Shown here piece after piece: positions 1 to 10,916 of a DNA stretch of 64,000 nt; the stretch's first letter is position 1; every line of letters starts with the position of its first letter. Source of the stretch: Talaromyces rugulosus (lineage: Eukaryota; Ascomycota; Eurotiomycetes; Eurotiales; Trichocomaceae). Made by a program: the position numbers and the translations under genes. The notes beneath the pieces are model-generated. The model had not been told where the DNA came from. It searched no databases and saw nothing but the letters and a program-made list of their open reading frames with translations. Where the stretch lies: assembly GCF_013368755.1 (NCBI RefSeq), contig NC_049561.1:1798001-1862000 (forward strand). The letters are read 5' to 3'.

Positions 1-812
1 AAAACAACCGTTTCTAGAACCATTGCAGACCCGCAGGCGCACCAGTATAGACTAGAGTGTGATATAGCGTAAGGCTTAAGCCTCAAGGATCCAATGCCGG
101 CAATTCGTGGTCCAGTCCAAGCGTACGGAGTCGAGGATCGCTGGGCATTGGCAGGAAGCAATTTCGCTTGCATTCTAAATCGGCCCGGCCGGTCTCCTGG
201 GTCGATCCGGTTGGTGGTTCAGCGATCAATCAGTGGGCAAAGCATTGCCACGCCGTGCGCGGTGGTTAGGATCAGGATCAGGAGATCAAGAGAGCCATCG
301 GAGAACAAACAAAGCCTGGATGCCTTAGGCCCCCTAACGGCCCCGGCCCGCCCGGATCCGCGATTCCGGCGCACGCCAAGACCGGCAGCCAGCCAGCGAC
401 GCGCGCACCAGTCTCGGCGTCTCTGCATTATTGGCCATATCGCGGTGCTGACAGACGGATTCTCAACTCGCCCTCCATCGAAGATCTCTATCCGGGTTTC
501 ACTGCTCGTCGATCGCCTTCAAGCGAAGCCCTTCTCTCAAAGAGCTGACACACCGCTGAGACGAAAGGAGGCCAAGGCAATGCCCCTCTCCCCTACGACG
601 ACGCGACCCCATCAGCCTGTCGCATTCCATCCCAGATCCACGGGCCCGGCTCCTCTTAGTATTACACGCTGGGATCCCGGGGAAAGCTCCCAAGCCCTAG
701 TTGGCTAAGGCAGCTAGCGCTGGAAGGGGTGCCCAATTCTTGGAAGAGAGGCTGACGACCGCCGTGGCGCATGGTTTATAAGTCGCTCCCCTAGGCGACT
801 TCTTTGTGACCG
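1..812. other. Intergenic, no gene recognised
   Basis: GC-rich stretch upstream of the hydrolase-phosphatase gene. Open frames of up to about 200 codons exist on both strands, but they overlap one another, are rich in Arg/Pro/Ser as expected of chance GC-rich frames, and show no domain I recognise. Most likely promoter and 5-prime leader of the gene starting at 813. Confidence 0.5.
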
Positions 813-3020
813 ATGATGACGGTATTTAAAGACTCGCTCGCTGCCTCGAGTGCGTCCATTGTTGCCCGACCCGTTGCTATCCTCAGCGAGTGGTACTGCC
901 GCCTGTCCAACGACTACTCCGAGAACAACTACGATGCGCACATAGACCTGTCGAACCTGGTGTTTTGGACCGCTTGCGCTGCTACAATGGCTGCTGGCTG
1001 TGGACTGCTGTCGGCCCGTTGGGCTCGAAAGCGCGATGCTAAACAGACACAGGCGCTGGATCAGCGCCGCCGCAAACACACTACCGCAACCCCGGTGTCT
1101 TCTGAAGAGGAGAGTGACGGGTCCTCTTCTGTGCGCAAGGTACTCACTGTCGACGAGAAGGAGTATACGACTTCTTACCGGCGCTTTTCCCGAGATGGTG
1201 AGTATAAGCTCTGTATGTTCTGTCTTCTTGTACACGACTGACGGTTGTCCTTAGACGAATACGTTGATCCAGGCTTGCTGAAAAAGCACTCTACCTATCG
1301 ATCCTATACCACATCCGTGGCCACCTACCCTTCGATCCGCACCTTCTTCTCTCCCCACCCTCATATGAGCAAGCTTCCGTCCAAGCCTGCGCCAGTACCC
1401 ATACTCGTCTTTATCCATGGCTTAGGCGGCTCTCTAGCACAGTTCCACCATCTCCTGACCAGTCTATCCAACATTGGGCCCTGCTTTGGAATCGATCTAC
1501 CTGGCTGTGGATTGTCGAAATTCTCACCCACCTCATGGAATGCATATTCAATTGAAGCCTTGGTGGAACTGCTCGCTGTTGCAATTGAGGAACACCGCGA
1601 CAAGGCTGCTGGCCAAGGGGTCATTTTGATTGCGCATAGCCTGGGTTGCTCTTTGTCGGCATTGTTGGCGTCGTCAACATCTCCAGTGAGCAGTACATTA
1701 CAATCTCACATCCAAGGTGTTATTTCCATTTGCCCCAAAGCCGCACCCCCCACTGCAAAAGAGGTGACCCTCTTTCGAAGGCTTCTTTGGATCCCTACTC
1801 CGATATTTGATCTGTGGCGCCTGTGGGATCGTCGAGGTGGCATTCAAAGCCAAAGTGTTGCTCGCTTTGTGGGCAAGAACGCCGACCCTGATACGAAACA
1901 GCTTCAAGTAAGATTCAACGCACAAAGCAAAAGCTCTGTGTGGCGAAGAATGGCTTGGGGCACCCTTCCCAAGTATGACAGGCAGAAACCTATCGGGGGA
2001 ATGCCAGGTCAAACAGTTTGGGTCGGCATACAAGCACCTGTTTTGCTTATAGCCGGAGAAGCAGACGCGGTCACGAAACCCGCAGAAGTCACCAAGATTT
2101 TGCATTTTTTTGAACATCAGAATGGAGTATCTAGCAAGATTACCAAGTCCAACGACGCAATTATCCCCGACGCTGCTCGGGTTCAGGATTCGGAAGAAAT
2201 AGGGCCTGTCGATCCTCGCGCTCACGAGGAAGTTTATGGAGTGGATGCGTCTGAGGCACCCCCCAAAGACACCAAGTCTGCCCAAGGAAAAGTCGTCAAA
2301 GCCAGGATTCTCCCAGCACCGGCCTCGCATGCCCTTCTCTATGATCGTGCGACCTATCGAACATTAGCTGGGTTGATCCAGGACTTTCTTCATAAACATA
2401 TTGACCACCGTCTTAGCCTGGGCTGGCAACTTCAACATCTCAATACTTCTGGAAAGTGGGATGTCAAGAATCTTGTCAAATGGCAAAAGGTTCCTCCCAC
2501 CTCTAGCCCCATAGGGGATACCTTTATTGCTATGAAAATGCTTCGAGGAGTGGACGAACATCATAACCCAGTGCTCTTTTCGAAGGAGTGGAAAGGCAAG
2601 ATTTATGCCGTGGTTGATATCAGCCATGAGAACCCAGTCTATGACCCGAATGAATTAGAGAATGGCGGAATCCATTACCACAAACACCCTACCGTGTCCA
2701 AAATCCCGCCTACACCAGACGAAACCCGGGATTTCATCGGACTAGTGGATCATTTAGAAAAAGAAATTACTGAAACAATGGAGAAGCGTGATGACGGGGC
2801 AGCTGCACGTCCGCTGGTCGGAGTACATTGCCATTACGGTTTTAATAGAACGGGGTTCCTCATCGCCAGCTACCTCATCGAGAGGAAAGGCTTCAGCGTG
2901 CAGGACGCCGTTGACGAGTTTGAAAGATGTCGACCCCCTGGAATCCGACATGATCACTTTATAGATACGTTATTTGTTCGCTATTGCGTTGGTTTGAAAC
3001 GAAGCGCCACGTTGGAATGA
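813..3020 (+). CDS. Alpha/beta hydrolase fused to a capping-enzyme-like cysteine phosphatase
   Basis: Two exons, 813-1197 and 1255-3020 (intron GTGAGT...TTAG), give about 716 residues. A hydrophobic stretch near residues 50-65 suggests a membrane anchor. The middle is an alpha/beta hydrolase: oxyanion-type HGLGGS near residue 183 and nucleophile motif AHSLG near 256-259. Downstream of a low-complexity insert, the last 200 residues form a cysteine-phosphatase domain with signature HCHYGFNRTG (catalytic Cys near 654, Arg near 660). This signature, and the upstream KIPPTPDETRDF segment, resemble the RNA 5-prime-triphosphatase branch (metazoan capping enzyme, PIR1/DUSP11) more than MAPK phosphatases. 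The substrate of either half is unknown. The domain calls are firm. A role joining lipid or ester hydrolysis with phosphatase activity is inference. The first ATG of two adjacent ones was taken. Confidence 0.88.
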
Positions 3021-3627
3021 TGCATGGTTTGCGGCGCACAATTGAGACCCCGTGTACTTTTTTTTTGGTTTCTCTTTTTGGATCACAGGCACCGGATTGG
3101 ACATGAACATTTTTTTTCTCCTTCTCCATCTCTCTTTTGGGTGTAAAGGGGTGTATACATGGATGCGTGCTAAGATACCTGGAATTGTACATAGAACTAT
3201 TGTTATCCTAAGGCGTTGTTATTGATTCCAAGCTGAGTCTACCGAGTCTGTCAGTACTTGGACGTGGCCAGAAGTTTTAAATTGCAAACTCTACACTCTA
3301 AAGTGCCTATCCACCAGTATTAATTTTTTCTTACCTACAGAAAGAATCTCTTCTGTCGTAAAAACATAATAAATCGTAAGCGTATCACGTGACTTGTTAG
3401 TGCCTGACTAAAAATGGACTAGCTCTGTACGGACGGCGCTAACCTTGAAAGGACAAGCGAAACCCGCCCGCACAAAATTGGCTGAGGTAATCCCACAAAT
3501 CTCGAGCGTCGTTCCCGTACTGCGAAACTTTCGAGGCTTTCTTCGACCACGACGACAAACGACTTAACGTCCCTACCGCCCCTTTTCACCCTCTTTCGAC
3601 AGAGAACTGCAGACTACAGTCGCAATC
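3021..3627. other. Intergenic: 3-prime region and eS19 promoter
   Basis: T-rich 3-prime flank of the hydrolase-phosphatase gene, then the eS19 promoter with a CACGTG E-box at 3386-3391, an inverted CCAAT box at 3477-3481 and a pyrimidine-rich leader just before the ATG. No coding frame supported. Confidence 0.6.
3477..3481 (-). promoter_or_regulatory. Inverted CCAAT box of the eS19 promoter
   Basis: ATTGG on the plus strand, about 147 nt before the start codon. The spacing matches the CCAAT boxes of the other two ribosomal protein genes here (155 and 179 nt). It is a likely site for the HapB/C/E CCAAT-binding complex, by inference from motif and position only. Confidence 0.45.
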
Positions 3628-4589
3628 ATGGGTGGTGTTACAGTCCGGGACGTCGATGTAAGGATTCCCTATGCCTTCTCTTTCCCCTCAAAAGGAGTGT
3701 CGTATATCGAACGAACTTGGAAGCAAACAATGGCTCGGCCTCTCTCTCTCTCTGTGTCTCTATCTCTGCCTATCGTCTCCTCTGTGATATGTGCGCAAAA
3801 AACCTACAAGCGACGGGATATTGGAATTCTCAACAATGCCGGCATGCGTTTGGGATGTCATGAGCCGTGTTTGGAATATTCAATTTGGTCAACCGACATG
3901 AGTGTGGGCATACAATTCACATGTCCGAATTCACCCACTCTTCTGGAAAGGGACTACGAGCAGAGGGAGGGACAGTTCGATGCTTTTGTTGCTGGGGATT
4001 GAATACACAATATTGGGGAAATGGGAACTAATGAATTTGTGTTTTGCAGGCCCAAAAGTTCATCGGGGCTTACTCCGCTTTCTTGAAGCGCCAGGGAAAG
4101 CTTTCAATTCCCGGTATGTCGAATTCCGAAGATCAAAAGACTACGTTATACTAATCAAGACCACAGGCTGGGTCGACACTGTCAAGACCTCTCCTTCCAA
4201 CGAGCTCCCTCCCCAGGACGCTGACTGGTATGCCGATTCGCTGTGTGTGTGATTATCGAAAGGCGTCAATGTTAATTGTTTGTGTGTTCATCAGGTTCTA
4301 CGTTCGTGCCGCCGCCGTCGCCCGTCACATCTACCTCCGCAAGACTGTCGGTGTAGGCCGTCTCCGCAAGGTCCACGGATCGACGAAGAACCGCGGTGCC
4401 GCCCCCGCCCACCACGTCGACGCCTCTGGCCAGGTCGACCGCCGTGTGCTCCAGTCCCTTGAGAAGATCGGTGTTGTTGAGATTGACGAGGAGAAGGGTG
4501 GCCGAAGGATCACCCAGAGTGGTCAACGTGATTTGGACCGTATCGCCAAGACCGCCGTGGAAGAGGAGGAGGAAGAGGATGATGAGTAA
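3628..4589 (+). CDS. RPS19: 40S ribosomal protein eS19 (S19)
   Basis: Four exons, 3628-3657, 4050-4113, 4167-4227 and 4295-4589, encode 149 residues, the normal family length. It is a structural protein of the small ribosomal subunit, needed for 18S rRNA processing. Diagnostic segments are VRDVDAQKFIGAYSAFLK, the DWFYVRAAAVARHIYLRK stretch spliced across the last intron, the GSTKNRG loop, and an RRVLQSLEKIG helix. The first intron is long (392 nt) and follows only ten codons, a common layout in highly expressed fungal ribosomal protein genes. The tail is acidic (EEEEEEDDE). All junctions keep frame and use GT-AG. Identification is secure. Confidence 0.96.
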
Positions 4590-5420
4590 ATTATTTTGTT
4601 TTCCTCATGAAACAAAAAACAAAAAATAATTAATTACTCGCCTTTTTATCTCTTCCCAAATCCCGGTGTTCAAATCATAACGCTCATGTCTCCCCATTTT
4701 TCTCTTTTTTTACAACCTTTTTTTTTATTCTTTTAGATTCACCACGCGCTATTTTCTCTCTTAAATCATTGTTTTATTTTTTCCTTCGATCATGCTACGA
4801 GGAAAAACTATCAATGTATGAAACTGGATCATTGCCTTGAAACGTGGTCTGGTGGTGACGCTTTATGGAATGTTGCCCAAAAGAAAAGCCCGATGGAGCT
4901 AGGAGGATGGTTTATGCGGTACTACTTGGACAAACCGTGTGGGCTTCAACAAAAGTCCAGTGGGGATGTTGTGAAGATACGTGCTATGCCAAAAATTCAA
5001 AGTCTCATGAAAATGGAGTCAGTGGAGTTGGCCTAGTCAGGACAAACCAGAAAAAAAAAATGAGAATCCAGTCAATCTGAAAGAAATCATTCAAATTTCC
5101 CTCTTTTACATTGTCAATGCCAATCCCTGTTTGGTATTGTGATTCACTTATTATTCGTAGAGTTAACTGCCTAGAGTATTGTATAGTTGTGGTAGTACCT
5201 GTATTATTGGTGGTGTGGTGGTCCTCACCGCCCGCGTTTCTGCCGCATTATGTTTCCGATGTTTGTTTGTTGCCATTTCACTGTCCTAATGTATAGCTGC
5301 AATACATTTTATATTTCTTTGCCAACCATCACAAGGGCACAGTCATATCCATGACTTCCTATATCAAGTCCGACGTCGGCATTGGCGCCAGAAGAAGCGA
5401 ATCGAACCCCAATAATAATA
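4590..5420. other. Intergenic, no gene recognised
   Basis: T-rich 3-prime flank of eS19, followed by the leader of the PIP-box protein gene. Short overlapping frames of about 70 codons at 4818-5080 look like chance. An ATG at 5351 opens a 59-codon frame ending at about 5530 that overlaps the presumed start at 5421 in another frame. Confidence 0.5.
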
Positions 5421-6632
5421 ATGCCCGACCAGCCGCGTCGCGTTCTCGAAAAATCAAGAACCGTTCGCCGCAGATACCAGCGATCCAACAAGCGATTTCA
5501 ATTCACGGCGTCTCAAATCCAGAAGATTGAAAGGGAAGAGGAGCGGGAGAAGAAAGCTCAACAACTCCGAGACCGAGAGAAAAAGAAGATTGCCAACAAG
5601 AAAAAAAAGGCCGAGAAGGAGGCCCAAGAACGAGAGGAACGGAAACGCCTCGGCTTGCCGCATCCGAATGGGCCGAAAATTACTGCTAGTCAGCCATTGA
5701 TGCTGAATTTTTTTGGAAAGAGGAAAGCAGAGGATAAGGAAGATGATATAGAAGAAGAAGAAGAAACACCAACAAAACCATGCTTTGAGAATGTGGTGGA
5801 TATACCACAACAAGACATGAAAGTGGACAAAGCTGCTCAGCTTGAGGATGATGATACAGAGACTGAATTTGAAGATGACTGGTTTGATAATGACTTGGTT
5901 TTGGAAGAGCATTCACAATGCACAAACAATGCTATCAGTAAAGGTGTTCCTGTCTTTCGTGCTCTTCACAGTGACTGCCGAGCAACTGCACCTGAAGACA
6001 GCAAGGCGGCAATTTCCCAAGGGGAAGTGGGCCATTTATATATGAACACAAACAAACTCTGTGAGTCTTTTGAAGACGACACTGCCCATCTTTTGGAGGA
6101 CCTCGACCCCACCACTATCCTTCAGACCCTCGAAAACACCGCGCCTACCCTGCAAGATTATCAAGCACCATACAAGGCATCAAACACACACGCCATGCCT
6201 TCTCCTCCCAATCGCACCGCTCAGCGTGGACAAGCTCAGAATTGCGCAGGCGCAGAAACCAGCGAAAGGGACGATTACAAGGAAAACTGGCATCCCAACT
6301 TCCCTCGCGACGGCCGTGAGACACAACTACCTCCACCGCAGCCAGCGATTACACGCCGCCAGTCCTCGCAAAGCCAGTCATCTCATTCTTCGGGACCTCG
6401 TCAAGTCCTCGATGTTTTGTCAAGCCGTGGCTCCGACGACGAAGTGGCCCCAGAGGTGACGTCTCCTAAGAAAGATCGGCATGCCTCGAAAGAACCGCCA
6501 AACGACCATGCTGGGTCCAAGGATGAGGCGCCCTTTGAGATCCATGTCGACACCGAAGATGACTATGGAGATCTCGACTTGTCTACACAGGAGCTGAAGG
6601 ATCTCGATGACATGACAAAAAACAACGCCTAA
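5421..6632 (+). CDS. Uncharacterised protein with PIP box and KEN box
   Basis: A single open frame of 403 codons from the ATG at 5421. The longer frame back to 5382 would need a TTG start. The family is not recognised. Residues about 1-90 are strongly basic and then charged and helical, a KER-like run of Lys/Glu/Arg reminiscent of replication and chromatin-assembly proteins. Directly after it lies QPLMLNFF (residues 91-98), a perfect PCNA-interaction motif (Q-x-x-h-x-x-F-F) followed by basic GKRK. The remainder is acidic and low complexity, with a KEN degron-like triplet at 287-289 and an acidic C-terminus. I infer a nuclear PCNA client, perhaps cell-cycle regulated. No enzymatic domain is visible. 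An overlapping upstream frame from 5351 could reduce translation. Confidence 0.8.
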   Translation: MPDQPRRVLEKSRTVRRRYQRSNKRFQFTASQIQKIEREEEREKKAQQLRDREKKKIANKKKKAEKEAQEREERKRLGLPHPNGPKITASQPLMLNFFGKRKAEDKEDDIEEEEETPTKPCFENVVDIPQQDMKVDKAAQLEDDDTETEFEDDWFDNDLVLEEHSQCTNNAISKGVPVFRALHSDCRATAPEDSKAAISQGEVGHLYMNTNKLCESFEDDTAHLLEDLDPTTILQTLENTAPTLQDYQAPYKASNTHAMPSPPNRTAQRGQAQNCAGAETSERDDYKENWHPNFPRDGRETQLPPPQPAITRRQSSQSQSSHSSGPRQVLDVLSSRGSDDEVAPEVTSPKKDRHASKEPPNDHAGSKDEAPFEIHVDTEDDYGDLDLSTQELKDLDDMTKNNA

Positions 6633-6993
6633 CACGTCTCTCTCGAAGTCCTGCGTTCTTACATTAAAAGATCGCGTTTGCATGGTTAGGTGACTTTTTC
6701 GCATTGAAGATGAGTGCGCAGGCTTTCCAAATACAAGTACAAATTTTCGGGATGTACAGGCTGTTGAATAGCCCAGGCTTTCAGGCGTCCTGTACAACGG
6801 GGCTTGTGCAATGAATCATGATATAACGAGCAACGATAACAAAGTTCTTTTCCGCATTACAGATGTCTTGTCTTCAATCAATTAATGTTTCTAAATCAAT
6901 AGATATGGCCCTTATCGCAAGTTTGTAGTAAATTATAATATATTTTCATACACTAATGTGTCTCGACAGCCTGCTGCCCAGAATGTGTTGTAT
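6633..6993. other. Convergent 3-prime flanks
   Basis: AT-rich DNA between the convergent PIP-box protein gene and dom34. Nothing beyond presumed 3-prime untranslated regions is visible. Confidence 0.6.
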
Positions 6994-8360
6994 CTATAAA
7001 TCATTCTCATCTTCGTTATCAGACCCGAGATCGTCGTCGGCAATTGGAAAAGTCAGAAGCGCAGCAATCCCACCCAAGCCATCAAGCCTTTTACCACTTT
7101 CATGATCTGAACTGAGTACTCGGACCTCTCCACCCTCGACTTCGCGAACCCGGTCGACTAGTCCAACCCAGCGCTTTCTCTGTGCGATGTCTTGTGAACG
7201 GAACAGTCGATTGGAGATGATGATAACACCTCCACCCCTTCCGACAGCACCTTGGTCAACGGCATACTCGACTTCGCGAGGACCATACGTCGCTTTATTG
7301 GTCTCCTTGCGTAAATGGCCCAGGAAATCATCCATCAGCTTTGTCTCTCGGGCGTATTTGGTGTCCGATAGTAACGTCTTGACGGAAGGCGACTGGAGGA
7401 CTTCCGACAGCGCATGGAGATAACCGGAAGCAGAGTGCACCACGACTATACTAGGCAGAAGACGCTTGAGAGCCGGCATGTTCGTCGAAGCTACCGACTG
7501 TATATGCTTCTGAAATCCAGCTGCGACGAAACCCGGTGAGGCCAACAGTATTGGCCGTACAATTTCGCTGCCATTGTTGTTGTTCGACGTTGCCGTTATG
7601 CTTGTGTTGAATTCAATTTGGCGCAACAGCGTATCCAGTGTGACTTGAAAGAATTTCGATAACCCCTATTTTGGCCACATACAAATGTCAATATCCTGAG
7701 GAAATATGTAGTTCGGCGGTATGACTGACCTTGTCGTGGTCACCTCCCCCAGCTCTCTTGCGAGGAATTGACATTTCGACTTTTTGTTTGAGGAGTGTTT
7801 GAAACTGCGTTATAAAGCAGATATGCGCGAGCCCTTCTTGCATCACCACCGCCACGGCCTCTGCCCGCCTCTTACCGCTGTCGTCAACGGCGTCTTTGAG
7901 CATATCAATAGCGATACTATCCCACCCTACCCCTTCACCCTCGGTGCCGACATCTTTCTCTAGTGTAAAATTCCGGTGGAGTTCGAGATCTAAGGTGTGG
8001 TATTGTCCTACCCGCGTATGTTGGGTCTCATTCATGATCTGTCCACTGACATGTAGTTGGGAACTATTTGGGTCGAAATCGAGTCCCTTGACTCGGATCT
8101 GGAGCATTAGATGCACTCGCTGTGATACAGTCGTGCCGCTGTCCTGGGAAGTAGTGACTTTGCGGATAGCGGTCGCTCGTAGAAGATCATCCGGTCGAAT
8201 GAGGTTGTATGCATGCCACTACATGTACGGTTAGCATCTAGAGCGTCATGTTCTCCTTTCTTCTTGGCGGAGTTTGACAAACCATATCCTCTGGTTCATC
8301 CGGACATAGAGTAACGGCTCCGGAGCCATTGTGCTCAATACTGCTTTTGATAAGACGCAT
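6994..8360 (-). CDS. dom34: Dom34/Pelota, ribosome rescue factor
   Basis: Three exons on the minus strand, 8360-8283, 8218-7730 and 7665-6994, give 412 residues (family about 385-410). Dom34 resembles eRF1 and, with the GTPase Hbs1, dissociates stalled ribosomes in no-go and non-stop decay. Family marks are the start MRLIKSSIEHNGSG, the EDMWHAYNLIRPDD segment across the first intron, RATAIRKVTT, the central ILLASPGF segment (SPGF 232-235), a VVHSASGY stretch, and the C-terminal eRF1_3-like domain with a YGPREVEYAVDQGAVG segment. A GGQ motif is absent, as expected for Dom34 rather than eRF1. The acidic C-terminus (DNEDEND) is typical. It is divergent from the uL15 gene, sharing a 465-bp promoter region. 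Identification is secure. Confidence 0.95.
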
Positions 8361-8825
8361 GTTCGGTCGCGTAGGAGGCCCAAGAAGCCGATGAGGGGCA
8401 GTAAAATCGCAAAATGACACGAATTCAGCAGGAATAAGTGCGGTTTTTAAAATAAAAAAATATGTCAGTCAATTCAATTATGATCCATAAAAGTTAAAAA
8501 ATAATCCAGAGCCGATTTGAAAGAACAACAAGAGAGAGGTGTAGATGCAAAACGTAGCGCTTTGAAGGCATGACGCGGGGGAAGAAAATATCCGACCCGA
8601 TCCGGTTAGATCACAGCGGATAAGGTCCCCACACCACACTGTCCAATCGCAGCCCACGGAGCGGAGCAACTCTATTTTTCACAGAAGGGAGCCCGGCACT
8701 AAACCCGATACGACCCTAAGCGAAGAACACACAATTTCCAATCGACCCTTCCTCGCCGCCCCGACATCTGGAGTGAGCCTCTCTCTCCATCCCGGAAGTC
8801 GACAACCCAGAACACAGCCGTCGCC
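8361..8825. promoter_or_regulatory. Bidirectional promoter region, dom34 / uL15
   Basis: A 465-bp region between divergent start codons. It contains a CCAAT box at 8643-8647, 179 nt before the uL15 start. Two translation-linked genes sharing one promoter interval suggests possible co-expression, by inference. Confidence 0.55.
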
Positions 8826-9414
8826 ATGCCTACCAGACTCACCAAAACGCGGAAGCACCGCGGTCACGTCTCCGCCGGTCATGGACGTGTCGGAAAGCAC
8901 AGGAAGCACCCCGGTGGTCGTGGTATGGCCGGTGGTCAGGTATGCAGAGGATTTCCGTGATGATTTTGAAACAAAAAGTCAAATGAACTAACATTTTCGC
9001 AGCACCACCACCGTACCAACATCGACAAGTACCATCCTGGTTACTTCGGTAAGGTTGGTATGAGACAATTCCACCTTCTCCGCAACCACTACTGGAAGCC
9101 CGCCGTCAACCTGGACAAGGTAAATTCAATCCGATCCAATGTTGGATATCGATGTCAATGGGAGGACCGTGTGTGCTGATTTCAACCGATAGCTCTGGAC
9201 TCTTGTTCCTGAGGAGACCCGCGAGAAGTACCTGGGCGCCAACGCCCCGGCCGACAAGGCTATTGTCCTCGACCTCCTCCCTCTCGGCTACGCCAAGGTT
9301 CTCGGAAAGGGTCGTCTCCCCAACGTTCCTCTCGTCGTCAAGGCCCGCTACGTCAGCAAGGAGGCTGAGCGCAAGATCAACGAGGCCGGTGGTGTCGTTG
9401 AGCTTGTTGCTTAA
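8826..9414 (+). CDS. RPL28: 60S ribosomal protein uL15 (L28/L27a)
   Basis: Three exons, 8826-8939, 9003-9119 and 9193-9414, give 150 residues, normal for fungal L28 (mammalian L27a). It is a structural protein of the large subunit. The N-terminus [20 protein letters not shown] and the Gly-rich GGRGMAGGQ loop that contacts rRNA are diagnostic, followed by [20 protein letters not shown] and the C-terminal [17 protein letters not shown] segment. Introns are 63 and 73 nt with standard GT-AG ends. Codon use is strongly biased to C-ending codons, as expected of a highly expressed gene. Confidence 0.97.
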
Positions 9415-10565
9415 ATGCAACGATCCGTTTGAAATCAAAAATCATAGACAACAGTCGGAAAACTCGGACGTTGGTTATTATTCGGGCGCATTGGATCTTT
9501 AATTCCTTCGAAACGACCATCCTCCATGTCAAATAATGAACAAAAAGTGCGCAGTCGGTCAATGGCAGCATGGGTTAGGGCGCCAATGCTGTTCAGTGGA
9601 TCTGTCGAGATATTTATCAGGCAGCTTGAGGTCCCTGCAGGTTACGTAGCAATTCAGAAAGCTATATTTTCCTGGTCTATATTTTCCTTTTTCGTAGAGT
9701 TTGCCGTCTTGTAGCACTCTTGAAGATTATGCAACGTTAACAGTAACTGACGGGACAAAAATGCAACGTCAACCTGTCAATTAGTATATTTCGGCTATCT
9801 ACCAGGCCTAGGGTTCCACAAAGAACTCGAGGGGACATGATATGAAAATGATCAAGGTCCCGAGGTACATTTTCATTAACTATCTAGATTGAGACTCATT
9901 CATGGGCCCAAATATCTGAAGAAGAGACGTTTGGGCATGCTGGTCAAGGATGTATGCTAAGAGAGTCTTTATTCGGTGATATGTCCAACATATGAAAAGC
10001 ACTATTGTTATATAGTCCACGACAGGGGCTTCATCAAATAATGACTATCTTGGTTTGTTAAACTCGTCGAGACAGTTTGCCTGATAGTTTACTATAGCCG
10101 TGTACTCTATGTCTCCATGACAAAATCTCTGAGAGATTTTTCCTGCCGGTTCTTGTCATGTGAATTTACTAGTACAGAGTCTACAGACGCTTTCAGAGAC
10201 AAAGATGAATAAAAGAAAAGAATTACAAATACATTAGTCACCACGCACTTATCACGACTCAGAATAATTTGGGCCGTCTTCTCTAGTGAACTAATCCGGA
10301 CTTTGTAGCCGATTAAAGTCTATCGGCCCTTAGGTGTGTGTATCCTATTGACGCCTATAATAAACATAGATTGACTACCCAAGAGACCAAAGGTCTTTTA
10401 GCGTAACTGTCAAGATATCCCATCCGGAATCTCTGGACCTTGTATTTATGTGCAAGGCATCTTCAGGTAGGCCATGGTAACAGACATCGAGGAGTTGCTC
10501 CATGGTTCTGGTAAGGGATTTATCAACAGGAAATAGATTTGGTCTATTAAAACCTTCAAAAACCG

Positions 10566-10916
10566 CTACTTTGAAGGATCTTCCCTGCAATCAACAACCA
10601 ACTCCACCGGTCGATCCAAAAGATTCGAATCTCCATTGCTCTTTTTTCGTGCGTGGTGACGCTCTCCTTTCATATTAGAGTGGAACGAATCAACAGTCTC
10701 GTTTCGAAAAACAAGATCTTGTTCTTCTCGATAACCAGGACACAGTTGTTCCTTTCTCAGACATTGCCCACATTCTGGGCGCGTGAGGTCGCACTGTTAA
10801 CTTTCGATCATTAGTGACAAACATTAGACGGGGAGAGTTCTTGGGTAAAAGTGCACCTTGATACGTCTTTGTCGACAAGCATGGCAGGAACGGCTCGGTC
10901 TGCCAGTGTTTGGCAT
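10566..10916 (-). pseudogene. Zn2Cys6 transcription factor fragment (DNA-binding domain only)
   Basis: Exon 1 (10916-10857) starts with ATG and encodes 20 residues ending RQRRIK. A 63-nt intron (GTGCAC...TTAACAG, branch CACTAAT) is followed by exon 2 from 10793, beginning CDLTRPECGQC. Together they give a canonical C-x2-C-x6-C-x6-C-x2-C-x6-C binuclear zinc cluster followed by the PGYREEQDLVFRNET segment typical of fungal Zn2Cys6 regulators. The frame stops at 10566 after about 95 residues, whereas family members usually exceed 400. An open frame shifted by one base continues to 10375 (segment KVAVFEGFNRPNLFPV) and may be the next part of the same broken gene. The surrounding DNA is AT-rich. 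I read it as a decayed or truncated regulator. A short functional DNA-binding protein cannot be excluded. Confidence 0.72.

Noticed and set aside
94..708. 204-codon plus-strand frame at the left edge
   Set aside because: GC-rich chance frame with opposite-strand frames of similar length, no domain, no splice context; probably promoter DNA.
5382..5420. Longer N-terminus for the PIP-box protein
   Set aside because: It would require a TTG start; the first in-frame ATG is at 5421, and an in-frame stop lies at 5352.
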